NCBI GenBank assembly: GCA_039654915.1
Contig: CM077599.1
Location: 82,614,001 to 82,678,000 of the forward strand
Length of the DNA stretch: 64,000 bases
Reading direction: 5' to 3'
Source of the DNA: Aquilaria yunnanensis
Lineage: Eukaryota > Streptophyta > Magnoliopsida > Malvales > Thymelaeaceae
Positions 11,490 to 23,148 of the stretch are shown here, one piece after another (the stretch's first letter is position 1; each line of letters starts with the position of its first letter). The notes beneath the pieces are model-generated. The model ran no database searches. It was not told where the DNA came from and was given only the letters and a program-made list of their open reading frames with translations. The position numbers were made by a program, and so were the translations under genes.

Positions 11490-12310
11490 GTTTGTATGTA
11501 ATAAAGATGTTGAATAATCCAGACTTGAATTTCATGAGGTATATCCAAATATATTTAATGTAATGATCAACAAAGGAAACATAGTAGCAATAGCCATCAA
11601 CCAAGGTAGCAGGAGCTGGTCCCCAAACATCTGTACAGACAACATCTAAAGGTTTACGACTAGAAATATATAAGACATTAAAAGGACAGTGATTTTTTAG
11701 GAAGACATGGAAGTATAAAATGACAAAAAATACTTTACTGAGTCACAATAGAATGATGACCAAGTCTACAATACCATGTTGTTAGAAAAACCTTGGTAGA
11801 AAGGGCCATTGGTGACACGGTGCTTGTAGTGGTTGGTAAGAGATAAAGACCATGTTTATTCAGCCCACTTCTGAGAACTCGCTTAGTATAAAGATCCTTA
11901 ACAAGAAAATGGAAAAGAAGCAGTTCAATGGAAACATTATCTGTATGGCAAAATTTAGAAGCAGAAATTAAGTTTTGTTGAAGGTTGGGAATATGCAAAA
12001 TATTGTTCAGTGTGAATTTACAAAAAGTAGTAATAAGGGATGTACTATCAGTGTGAGATATAGGAAAATCTGCACCATCTTCAATAATGAGTCCATCAGT
12101 GCCATGATAGTCATTGCTTATGTATAGATGGTTGAGATCTAGGGTGGCGTGGTGACTGGCTCCAAAGTTAATGATCCAACTTTTGTTTAGCCACTGGTTT
12201 GCAATGTTTTCAGAAGGTGGAGCATTCTGATCATTTATTTTAGAATGCCAACATATGTTTGCTGTATGACCAAGCTTATTGCAGAACTAACACCTTGGAA
12301 CTTCATCTAC
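11490..12310 (-). pseudogene. Copia zinc knuckle, protease, GAG-pre-integrase and integrase remnant
   Basis: The zinc knuckle reads C-stop-F-C-NKLGHTANIC, with TAG at the second position. The protease motif normally DSGAS reads NFGAS (SWIINFGASHHATLDLNHLY), losing the catalytic Asp. The next block reads LHIPNLQQNLISASKFCHTD, typical of GAG-pre-integrase, ending near WYCRLGHHS. The integrase core shows TDVWGPAPATLVDGYCYYVS and FVDHY. Three independent key-residue lesions show long decay. Confidence 0.88.
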
Positions 12311-12453
12311 ATGATTGGTTGATTGAAAGATCGTGACTGAGGTTTCAACTTGTTGGTTTAAGGCCCTAAGGATGGACCACGATTTGTCATTGAGGATGAG
12401 CTATCTTCATTTGCATGCCTTCTTTTTCTATCCCTATCGAGTAAAAAGATTAG

Positions 12454-13542
12454 TGTTGCAAAAAAAAATTCCTAAATCATTCATCACAAGCAGCGGAACA
12501 ACAAACATAACCAAACAAACTCACACGAATTTAACGTGGTTCTACTCTTAACTAGTCTACATCCACAAATGAAATAGATCCACTTGAAAAAATATAAAGA
12601 TTACAATAGAGGTATGCCCTTAGTGCTCATGTTGGCCTATGGATCATCTACATATCATTGATAACCCAAATATTTTAAATATTTTACCCTTACACAAATA
12701 CAAGATATAAGAATAGCAAAAGGCTTATCATCCTAGCCCTTTTTGGCCTCCGAACCTTTCATCCATCTTGAAACTCTCACATCTTACCTTTTTACCACAT
12801 TAGTTTTTCTCTCATACCCAAAACCCTACCATAAATTTTTTTTTTATGGGCCACGCATAAACCTAAATCACATCAAAATAGGAAAACTAATCCTTAACAA
12901 ATAAGAAAATTAAAATCAAATCCTAAACAAAATCAAAATCCTTAACCTTCTTAAATTTAAGCTAATAAACCCAACAATCTCCACCTTAGCTCAAATTCTT
13001 CACCATGAACATGAACATTACGAACACATGATCACGATCATAGATAAACACTATGAACATCCCAAAAGCACAAACAAAGCAACAAACACAAATGACAATG
13101 AGCAACATGAATATGACTACGAATGACAAACACCACCAAGACACGAACAATAATAAATGATACCGACCATGAACCGAACATCATGAACATTAACATCATG
13201 AGCATCAACACATATGAACAAAATCTTTAATCTTCAAACTTGTACTAAGCCGTTGGTACCGCGCCCCAACTACTGTCAAGTATCCCTATGACAATTTCCT
13301 AAGGCTCCACCAAACAATCCAAAGACTCTGCCATGCCAAGCATTAAACTATACATTCCACCATGTTATAAACACACCACAAGCTCCACCATACCATGAAT
13401 GCACCACATGGTCCACCATATCATGACCAAACCGCAAGTTCTAATACCACTTGTTGGGAAAAGATTCCCCAATCACCTATCTCGCACAACGGAATGAAAA
13501 GCACAATCAAGCAAGCCTACATGAATTTAACATGGTTTCTTT
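12454..13542 (-). mobile_element. Small non-autonomous LTR retrotransposon (copy 1), right LTR truncated
   Basis: The left LTR spans 12454-12976 and has TGTTG...CCCAACA ends. The internal part (12977-13451) is non-coding and rich in GAACAT-like motifs. On the minus strand a tRNA-iMet-type primer site (complement near 13438-13449, canonical TGGTATCAGAGC with two changes) lies two bases from the second LTR, which starts TGTTGGGAAAAG at 13452 but stops aligning after ~13542. A purine tract (AGGTGGAGAT, minus) abuts the other LTR. The same element occurs at 55988-57332. It sits inside the Copia gag region. Confidence 0.85.
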
Positions 13543-13843
13543 AATTTATTTGTCTTTTTAAAGGTTTTGTTCATCAAATTTCTTGTCAAATGAAATACTT
13601 CAAGTAGATCCTGTATCAACTTCAAATGCCGCTGACCAAGATTAGTGCAATAAGTTGACATTCAACTTATGACGCTCTGGAGATGCTTGTCTCCATATGA
13701 GTTGGTTAACCAGAAGTACCATCAATCAGTAGCACGTGTGTTCCCATAGAGCCTCATCCTATTGATTATATTATTTGTTCTTGTTTGAAAAGAGTTGCCT
13801 GCATTTGTCCTTAAGCGAATATATGGTAGAATATGTTTATGCG
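13543..13843. other. Short flank between the LTR element and the CACTA insertion
   Basis: Probably remnant of the sequence (perhaps Copia 5' region) into which the CACTA element inserted; it should continue at ~23149. Stops interrupt all frames. A short inverted repeat (AGTTGACATTCAACTT) is visible near 13654-13670. Confidence 0.35.
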
Positions 13844-14584
13844 GTGCACTACAACAACAATAGCATGGAGTGACTAGAAAAATGATGGCCAGATGATGGC
13901 TACATTGCCTTTTAGGTGATTGAATGTGGTGGTCATGAAACGGTGGTAAAAACCCTGTTCGCTAGAAGAAGGTGACTGAAGGGTGATCAAAGATTGCCAC
14001 CGAATAAAACAGTCGCTAAGACGGTTGACACATACCTTTAATCATGATTGCTGATATCTATTAGGAAATGCGAGGAACTCTAGGACACCTGCCCATTCTC
14101 CTTTCTTAGGCCCACCTGTGACCGTCTGCCATGACGCTAAGTCAAATTGGGGATGATATTGCGGATTTTCACCATGGCGCAATCTAACTTGTACCATGTA
14201 ATCCTCCTAGGAATTTATAAAAGTTAGTACAAAAAATGAATTGAAAAATAAATACATTACAACATAACAAAATTTGATTCTAACCTGTAACTTCCTCTAA
14301 GACTCAGAAAACCTTTCTGTGGTACCTTTTTTTTGTTATGGCTCTCTTATAAAACTCATGCCACATTGGCTACCTATTTAGCTCAGAAGCCTATTGCAAG
14401 TTTAGCTTTAAAGTATGAAATTTAGAAAACTATTAATTAAATATATGAAAGGAAATTGAAAATTTACCTTCTTATCAAACAACATTTTTTTTGTTAGATT
14501 ACCCATGGAATGCTTTGGCCTCTAAGCAACTAGTATAACATCCTTCCCTCTTTTATTCTTCTTCCCTTGTAGGCTTTTCTGCTT

Positions 14585-15075
14585 CTAGTTCGAGGTATTC
14601 CAAGTTTCAGACAACTTCATCCAACCAGTATATGCAATCTCAATCGGCCAATGAGGGATAAAACGAGAGTAATCTTGCTTCAGGTAGAAATCAGGACTCA
14701 CATTCTCTATCATCGCAATCCGTAGTTTACTTAGCTTATTCTTATAACTTTTTATCAGAACCTCAAAATAAGCATTCTTGAAAGCTAAGTCATCCTCAGG
14801 CGTCCATCTATATGTTTGCTGAAATTTTTCACAACACAAACAATGGTTATGATATAAATCAATGTACAATTTCCTAAAAAAATAATACTTAAAAAGTACA
14901 GTTACTTATAGCATATCTAGACACTCCTACCTTCTAGTCTTCTTGAGGTCCTTAAACTCTGCAGCTTCATCCTTAAAAAAAGATAGTGAGATGTTTGTTA
15001 ACCTTATCATGAATCGACTTGGTACAAAGAAAGCTACAAAAAAATAATAATAATTCAATTCAATAACAATTAACA

Positions 15076-15129
<54 letters not shown>

Positions 15130-15417
15130 ATTATCATACATATGTTATCAAAAATTACTCATACGGGAAAATAACACCTCATGGATCATCCTCTTGATGA
15201 CCTTGCTGCTTTGTGTCTGGGAATGGGATGGCATGCGGGTGTAGGTATTGGAATACTTTACTTGAATATATATCACGCCAGGTGCAAGAACCCCCACTGG
15301 TGGCTGGATCTGCTTGATAAATATAACGCCCAGTATCGGTCCCCTCACTCTATTCGCAGATGGCTTATTTCGAGTGAGATACTCAAATAGTTGATCCTGC
15401 AAAAACAAACCCCTCAC
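14585..15417 (-). pseudogene. Second CACTA ORF (plant transposase Ptta/En/Spm-like) remnant
   Basis: Minus-strand frames read YRWTPEDDLAFKNAYFEV, LRIAMIENVSPDFYLKQ and IPHWPIEIAYTGWMKLSETW, resembling the plant En/Spm-type second ORF protein. A further open stretch at 15417-15148 follows the same strand but I do not recognise it. An (AAT)n tract separates the two. The protein is thought to bind the subterminal repeats. Confidence 0.6.
15075..15125. repeat. (AAT)n microsatellite
   Basis: About sixteen near-perfect AAT/TAA units inside the CACTA element, between its two remnants of the second ORF. Confidence 0.95.
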
Positions 15418-15468
15418 ACGACCGAACTAGTTACATGACGGTTCTTGATCACCACTTTGTCTAAATCT

Positions 15469-15712
15469 ATTTTTTTGTATTAGACATAATTATAGGCACA
15501 TATTGTTGGTGGAATCTATTTTTATTACAGCAAATAATGTAGTAAAGTTAGCTATTTTTTTTCCTACCACTATTCTATTTTAGGTTACATGCATTTTTAA
15601 TCAATTACTACAATTAGATTTCACTAAAAATTTTGTTCACCAAAAATTTTGTTTACTATAAATTTTGTTCACCAACAATATGTGCCTATAATTATGTCTA
15701 ATACAAAAAAAT
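15469..15712. repeat. Perfect 43-bp inverted repeat (MITE-like hairpin), 244 bp overall
   Basis: 15469-15511 is the exact reverse complement of 15670-15712 (arm core TAGACATAATTATAGGCACA). The 158-bp loop contains short tandem copies of an AAAATTTTGTTCACC-like unit. No clear target duplication beyond the A/T ends. Inserted in, or part of, the CACTA interior. Confidence 0.9.
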
Positions 15713-15787
15713 TATATAACATATATACAGATAAAAAAATAGCAAAGAATTAAAAAAAAACACAGAAAAGAATTTCCGCAGAAGAAA

Positions 15788-15940
15788 ACAACTAATTTGA
15801 GAGAAATTCCATGTGATTTTGGGGAAAAAAAATTGAAATACAACTAATTTGAGAGAAATTCTAGGTGTTTTTGGAAAAAAAATTGAAAAACAACAAATTT
15901 GAGAAAAATTTCATGCATTTATGATAGAAATTTTAGGCAA
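15788..15940. repeat. Three tandem ~50-bp units
   Basis: Units begin at 15788, 15840 and 15890 with ACAACTAATTTGAGAGAAAT (third unit ACAACAAATTTGAGAAAAAT) and each ends in an A-rich run before ATTGAAA. Non-coding. Confidence 0.85.
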
Positions 15941-16671
15941 CCAAAAAAATCCTGCTATAGATATACTAATTAAACCAAAATAATAGAGAATTCCAAAAAA
16001 AAAAAACACAGAAAAAAAATTTGCCAGAAAAATATGACAAATTTTGCACATATAAACTGCGCCCCTAGAAGCAGCCATGCATGAAAAAAAATATATTCCT
16101 TAAGAAGAATACAACAAATTGTAGCAACTTTTTGCCACCAAGAAAAACAATTCCAAAGCATCATGAATTTGACACTATCTTTTGTCTAGATAACATATAA
16201 TATTTGAGAAATGTTAAGAGAAACTTACGTATTTGAAAGAAATTCCAAGCGAATTTTGATAACAATCAGCGAGCACAAACCCCTTAAGCAAGTAGAAGTA
16301 GCTTAAAGATGATAAGTGTTTTTAAAAGCCTGGAGGGGAGTGCCCGAATTAATGATTGCCCAAACGGTCAGACAAAGTGAAAAGACAAAAGAGACCTTCT
16401 TGTTTGGTCATGCAAACGGTGGCTGTTATGAAGAATATGGGTAAGAAGGTAATTTAGCTATCAAAGCCACCATTCTTGTGACCGTTTAACGGTCACCCAA
16501 ATTTTTTATTTCCCTTTACTTCATGACCAAATGAGCAATTGTTTCGTTGGTCACCTGTTTCAAATTTTGAATTTCCCCTTTGGAGTGTTAATATTCGATT
16601 AAATTATTTCCAAGGTCTAATATTGATTCTTATAAAACACATTAAAATATAACTAATTACATATAAGTAAT

Positions 16672-18030
16672 TGTTGGATTTGTTCCAAAGAAATTTTTAA
16701 TTTTGATGATAACAAGTGATTTGTGTTAATATCTTTAATCTCACTTCATTGGTCAAAATAGGGTAAAATGGACTTATGATTAATTTTCAAGAGTGTTAAG
16801 TGTTATCTAAAAAATATATGCTTTAAGATTATTGAGGAAACTTGTTTTTTAAAAGAAGTTAGTAGGTTATTAATTTATATTAATGTTTGAATCAAGTTTG
16901 TTTTACAAATGACAAGTGTTTCCAAGTTGCTCCCAAGTTTTTACTTTAATGCGTTAAACTGGCTTAATCCATAGTTTGAGTTTCCTGTAACTTTTCGAAA
17001 CCATCAGTTAACGCGTTAAAATTTGGTTTTAACTTGTTAAGTCAAAGCCTGGAAAGTTCCGTTCAAATTGCACGAGTGGCGTGAATTCAGTCAAGATTTC
17101 AAATAGCACTAGGACGAATCAGAGGATGCTACCTGTACAGCCCTGCAGAACATTAAATGCCTTGTCGCCAGCTGCTTTTGACCATTAAAGAGAGAAATCG
17201 AGTTTAACCCGTTAAACTTGAAACTTAACGTGAAATCTGGAAACTCGGTCTTTTTGTGTGAAAAACGGAGCAAACGGTCATCAGTTTTTAAAGAATCTTT
17301 TCAGGCGTCTCCAGCAAGGTTTCAACGGTCTAATAGCTTCCTAAAGAGTATATTTACACTAAGATACATGTTGTAAACCTCACTTGACAACTAGAAGAGA
17401 GAATCCTTCATCAAAAAGCTTGAACTAGAAAAATTGCCAAGAACTTGTGCTTGTACTTTCATTGGCTTATCTAGCATTGAGTGTTTTTTTAGTTCTTACC
17501 TTGTAACCACGAATTGTTGAGCTTACCTTGAGTGATTGAGTGATTTCCTTGTAAGGGAAAGGGAGTTAGATAGATTTCTAGTTAGCCTTTGGCAAAACTA
17601 GTAAGAGGTGAAGGTAGAAGGAACTACCAAAGGGTTGTGTGTCCTTGTAGGCTATTGTGTATATTTGTGTTTCATAGTGGAAAAGAAAACTCTCAAGTGG
17701 CGAACTTGAGGAGATGAGTAGACTCTCAAGTGGAGAATTTGAACTTCTATAAAAATTCTCTTGTGCAAGCTTCTCCTTCTCTTTACATACTTCAGCTTTG
17801 GTTGGTGTTTTATGCAACCTATCTTAATTAAACTTGTTTGTTTTCAAAACCACTTCAAAGGTAGCTTTCAAAGAAAATTTTAGGAGGATTGTGATAGTTA
17901 TTTTCTAGTCAAAATAGAGTTAATCTTTGTTCCTTAAATTCAATTTGAGTTTAAGGGTTCAAAAACTCATTTGTGGATTGTTTTGGAGCACAACCAATTC
18001 ACCCCCCTCTTGGTTACACTTGGGCCAACA
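16672..18030 (+). mobile_element. Solo LTR of a Copia-type element, 1.36 kb
   Basis: Starts TGTTGGATTTGTTCC and ends TTGGTTACACTTGGGCCAACA-like, with the CACCCCCCTCTTGG motif common at the 3' end of plant Copia LTRs. Five-base flanks are GTAAT (16667-16671) and GTAAG (18031-18035), a target duplication with one mismatch. No primer site or internal region follows. It lies in the CACTA between its transposase and second ORF, so it inserted after the CACTA and then recombined to a single LTR. Confidence 0.82.
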
Positions 18031-18359
18031 GTAAGTAAGATATAAATAATTAAAATATAGCTGATTAAAATAATATAACTAATTAAAATACAAGTAATTA
18101 AAATATAACTAATTAAAGTGCAAATTAAAATAATGCAATATTAATTCCTAATATTGTAACATTTTCAAATAAATAATTAAAATATAATTTATTAAACTAT
18201 AACTAATTAAAGTATATATAATTAATATATAAGTAATTAAAATAGGCCAAATTATATTGTAGTAAACATTGACACAACAAACTGCTATAAATGGCCTAAT
18301 AGATTTTTTGCACAACTAATTATCTTCATCTTCAGAAAATTGAATGTCATCTCTATGAT

Positions 18360-21300
18360 CTGCGGACATCTCGATGTCGTCATTTAGGTCAATTGTGGTA
18401 TGACCAATGTTTTATGGAAGAACATCCCTATATGCAGTCAAGTTAACCAGCAACTTTACTCTTGATGTCAAGTTGTTAAAACGGTTCATCAGTTGCTCCA
18501 TGTGCGGAGGAGATGTCAAGTTAGTCTTCCATATTATCAGCCATGTCACACTCAATAAATAAACGAGGCTTGATTCTTACGACCGCCCACCAGTTTTGTA
18601 ATGAAGAATGGGAATACTTGGTACTATACACTTGTTGAGTTTCACAGGCAAGAATGAAAGGCTCCGATGAATTTAACCTCAACTGCACTTCACATCAACT
18701 AAATCGGAATGAACATGTGCATGGATGCCGCGAGTTGGATCAAACCATGTGCCCTTGAATAAAGTGACTTTATTGGCAGATGCTCAAGAATACTGTAGTT
18801 TAATAATATCATCAATAATTCCATAATAGTAGAAACCCCTCGACCCGCATGTCTCACCTTTAACCATTACACCCCAATTGGCTGTTGTCTTAGTCAAACC
18901 ATACATCTGTGTGTGAAATCAAAATCTATTTACTATACAACCATTATAACATGTTGCTGTGTATAGTGGTCCATGAGACAGTTCCACCAATCGATCTCCT
19001 AGCCATTCTGGCCGTTTTTCTCCCTATACAATACAACATATTGATAGTAATTAATGTCAAATTAGATACTGAAACATAACACAGTGGAGTTTAACGATAT
19101 ATATATTATACATATTCCCAAAACCATTGTGTGAAATGTTCATGTCAATATATCTCAAGTTTTCTTTTGCTCACATGAGGGAACTTTCGTCCTAAGACAT
19201 CCGAAAAAATCCTGCATGCCCAAGGAAAATACATTACAAATTACAACTTACAAAATCTCATATATGCAATATGAACTTCCAAGTGTTTGACCATACTAAC
19301 CCAACATACCGATTAGCTTCTTCACTATTTAACAAAATATATTGATGGACTTGATGCAATTCATTTTCATCAAGCACCCTCCGAGCCCCACATGAGGGAA
19401 AGTTTCGAATTTCATTGTGAAAAACTCTAAGGCATTCAGAGGGTACACGAGATGCCTTTTGATTGGTGTTCAAATTTCATTGTTCCTGATATAGCCTTGT
19501 TGTTGTGTCGGGACCGAAATAATGTTCACAAAAAGTAGTCATCTCTTGAACTAAGTACGCTTCCACAATTGACCATTCTAACTTTGTTTTGTTATAGGCC
19601 ATTTGCTTAAGAGAGTACATTAACCTAAACAATTTTGGACAAAAACACATCTCAATAAGATAATGATCCTTGTTTTATAACATTGTCACTACATAAAAAT
19701 GTAAACAAGTACATATACCTCTCAAAAGGATACATCCAATGATATTGTACTGGTTTATAAAGATAGGCCCACGTGATGCGTGCACAGTTAGGTGCTCTAT
19801 TGAATCAAAGAAAGCTAGAGGAAAAATCTTCTCAAGTTTACACATAGTGATAATGATTCCATGTTCCCATTTTTTGACATATTGTAACCAAATTTTTCTT
19901 GAACATGATTGTTGAAAAAATAAACAAAACTCAAATATGGTTTCCTAGATAACAGGAACTAAATATCCACGTAGTGCAATCAAAAGTAAATGTTACAGGA
20001 ATACATGAAAATTATGACTCTTTAAGGCATAAAACCTATTGTCTGACACATTCTCGTTATGAGAAAAATTTGAAGCATAACCATCCAAAAATTTGAAATC
20101 CTTAAGTCACAAGCATATCTATCAAACTGGATCCTTGTCCAGAGCGTAAGCAACCTTCAGTTAATAGTTAAATTAGCCATTTGTTTCAAGTACAGTTCAT
20201 GATGCATCTTCATAGCCATTAAATCTAATCGCGCATTTTCATTATCCTTTGTCTTAACTTTTACATCCATTATAGTATAAAATAAATTTCAATAGTTCTT
20301 CTCAATGTGCATGATGTCAAGGTTATGTCTTACACACAAATGCCTCCAATAAGGCAACTTCAAAAAAATAGAACGTTTTAGCCAATTATGACTTCCTTCA
20401 AATCCAAGTATGCGATGATTATCCCAATCAATACCAAAATGTGGGAATTGAAGATTATCCAACATTTTTAATATCTTTTCACCAAACATAGGCGATATAA
20501 TAGTCGACCGCTTTTTTTTACTAGGCCTAAATGAAATGAGATTTGTACAAAATGGATTATTATGAGGCAAAAAATTCCTATGACAATCCCACTAGCAGGA
20601 TTTTCATTCATGTTTCAATTGAAAATGTCTCTAGATTATCCATGCAATATGGACATACTAGTTTACCATGTGTACTCCATCCTGACAACATCCCATATAC
20701 TGGGAAATCACTGATTCATATGTACTCTATCCAGACAACATCCCATCTTCTAGGAAATCACTGATTGTCCATAGTAAGCATACACGCATCATAAAATTTT
20801 GAGAATGAAATGCATCCCATGTTTCAATGCCATCATCTCATAGCAATTTTAGTCCCTTAATTAGTTGTCTAAGGAACACGTCAATATTTCACCCTGGTGA
20901 TTTAGGTCCTGGAATTAATAATGATAAAAATATTTACGGTTCTTTCATACACATATATGGCAGCAAATTGTATATTACTATAAACATAAGCTAAATTGAA
21001 TATATGCCTCCAATTGCAGAATTTGGCATAAAGCCATCAGTGCATAAACCAAGCCTCACATTTTCTAACTTCTGAAGAAAATGTAGGGAATATGCCTCCG
21101 TGCTTCTATTTGGCATGGATATACCATCGTACTATCACCTTCCAAGCCATTTTTTGTGTGCCAAGTCATATGTTTAGCTATTTTTGTTGACATAAATAAA
21201 TGCTTCAACCGATTAATTATTAGTAAATATTGAAACATCCTTTTGGAATTTGTTTTTTCTTCCATCTGTTTAATGTCTCCTCTTTATACAGACACTGCCC

Positions 21301-22110
21301 ACAAATTAAGTAGTGCATCAGTTGCACATTCTTATCATCAAATAGCATACAATTCTTTAGGCATGCATCTATTTTCAAATATGGTAAGCTCAATCTTTTC
21401 ATCATTTGTATTGAGTCATATAATGTATCTAGTAATCTATTGTTCTCTGGAGTCTTTTTTCTCTCAAGTGATAATACCTTATTAAAGCAGCATTTGACAA
21501 ATTGAACTAACTTTTACAGCTTAATAATTGAGATACTGCTAATAACTGTGTGTGTTTTGTACATCTTTCCCCTAAAGGTGTTGAAGCATCACCAAGTAAA
21601 TTGTAAAATTTTTGTACATTAGAATTTGGAATTTCTTCCCTTAAATCATTCAAATTAGTTGTATTATTGCCATCATTTTCTTCTTCATTCCCATCATTTA
21701 CATCTGTTTCGTTATTCAGATGAGTATTACTCATTGGTCCCATAGAATCGATCACCATTTGCTCATATCCATTTCTAATGTCGTACTTAATATGGTTATC
21801 CGAATTTGTTCCTGATAATGATGGATTAGATGTTTCTCCCTAATAATAATTATGTCATTCCATATTAAATCTCTCTCCATAACAATACCATACATAACAA
21901 TTATCTATAAATCCAACTCGACAGAAATGCTCTCCCACTTTATTTTGTGTTAGAAAATATCTATTACGATGCTGATGACATGGACATTTCAACAACTCTG
22001 TCTCATCATTTTTTCAAACAATAGATAAACAATGTCCTACGCCATTGATAAATTCTAGATTAATATATCCATCTACCAGCAGTTGTTTATACATCTAGTC
22101 ACGTCCATTA
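18360..22110 (-). pseudogene. TNP2-type CACTA transposase, decayed
   Basis: Fragments in order on the minus strand: an N-terminal transposase-associated motif (MYKQLLVDGYINLEFINGV, ~22.1 kb); KFYNLLGDASTPLGERC (~21.6 kb); LPYLKIDACLKNCMLFDDKN (~21.35 kb); INRLKHLFMSTKIAKHMTWH (~21.2 kb); SHNWLKRSIFLKLPYWRHLC then RHNLDIMHIEKN (~20.3 kb); a DUF4218-like piece (EIRNFPSCGARRVLDENELH, 19.4 kb); and a DUF4216-like piece (PFILACETQQVYSTKYSHSS, 18.6 kb). This is the known domain order of plant TNP2 proteins. Many frameshifts and stops separate the pieces. Confidence 0.88.
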
Positions 22111-23148
22111 TCCATAACGTATGGTGACCCAAAAAATCAAACAAAGAAAAAACAATTAATAAACAAAAATGCATATTTTTCCTATAATCTAATTATAATG
22201 TCTAAAGGGAATGACCCTAGCTTATTTAGAAATATACACGTCATATTGTACTAACATATTATAATTTGTCTCATTAACCTAAAAAAATTTTGGCAGCATG
22301 TCTCCATAGTTTCCCGAAATACTATATTTTCGAGAAATATATATCAAATCAAGTATCCGAGAAACGAAGTTCATACCACTAAAACTTCTTCACCAGAAAG
22401 ACAAATCATAAAAATAATAGTACGATATCGCTTATACATTTCTAAACTGTCATACCTGGACAATCAATGATTATCATAAAGATAAATGTTATGCATATAC
22501 AAATTCCAAATCATCAGAATCAATGTACAACATAAATATTTCTCACAGCAACAGTAATCATTAACAGGTGATCTACGATTTAAATGCATGTAAGATTACA
22601 ATTTAACCTTTAAAAAAAAAACTATACGTTGAAAATAAACAACCATTTTCAATAATAACTATAAAATATTATTACTCATATAACCATAAAAACAAACTTA
22701 CCTCACAATAAGAGTACTCTTGAATCACTGAAGAACTCAGTACTTACTAGAACCTTCTTCTTGCAAATAGCTAAGATAGAGCTGATGAGAAGAAGTGAAA
22801 GAGAAGAAGCAAGCAGCTTGGATGAGTAAAATGAGGAAGGGAGCAAGTTCAACTGATTAATAATGATGGAGGGATTGTCTTAGCCACGAAAAGCACCGAA
22901 TTTGAGGGTCTATAAGAAGTGGTCGCCCATATGGTCACTGAAAATTGTGACCAAATTTTCGTTTGCTTAGACGGTAGCTGTGGCAATTATTCTAGCGACC
23001 ACAATGGCAACCAGAACTTTTTTATGACTATTTGGTCATGAAAAAGTTTAGTCCTATTTTCCATGACCATTTGAGCTACTGAAATGCTAGCCACTGAATA
23101 AATGGTGGCAATTTCCGGTCACTCTAACCTAAATATGTTGTAGGGGTG

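Larger units (their letters stand above)
8864..12453 (-). mobile_element. Degenerate Ty1/Copia retrotransposon body, minus strand
   Basis: Domains appear in Copia order on the minus strand: zinc knuckle and protease (~12,300-12,150), GAG-pre-integrase (11,998-11,735), integrase core (~11,660-11,490), Ser/Pro-rich linker (11,023-10,628), reverse transcriptase (~10,240-9906), RNase H (9435-9088). Frames are broken by stops and shifts throughout, so the element is dead. A small non-autonomous LTR element interrupts it at 12,454. Flanking LTRs could not be placed; the 5' part may have been split further by the CACTA insertion. Confidence 0.9.
13847..23145 (-). mobile_element. CACTA (En/Spm) DNA transposon, 9.3 kb, degenerate, TSD GTG
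   Basis: The left end is CACTACAACA (13847) and the right end TGTTGTAGGG (ending 23145), an inverted repeat with one mismatch. It is flanked on both sides by the 3-bp duplication GTG (13844-13846 and 23146-23148), the size expected for CACTA elements. Subterminal regions carry repeated GGTGACTG, GGTCAC and GGTGGCAA-type motifs in both orientations. On the minus strand a TNP2-type transposase lies first (~22.1-18.4 kb) and a second, tnpA-like ORF later (~15.4-14.1 kb), the usual order. Frames are broken, so it is non-functional. It contains a solo LTR and a hairpin repeat. Confidence 0.92.
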
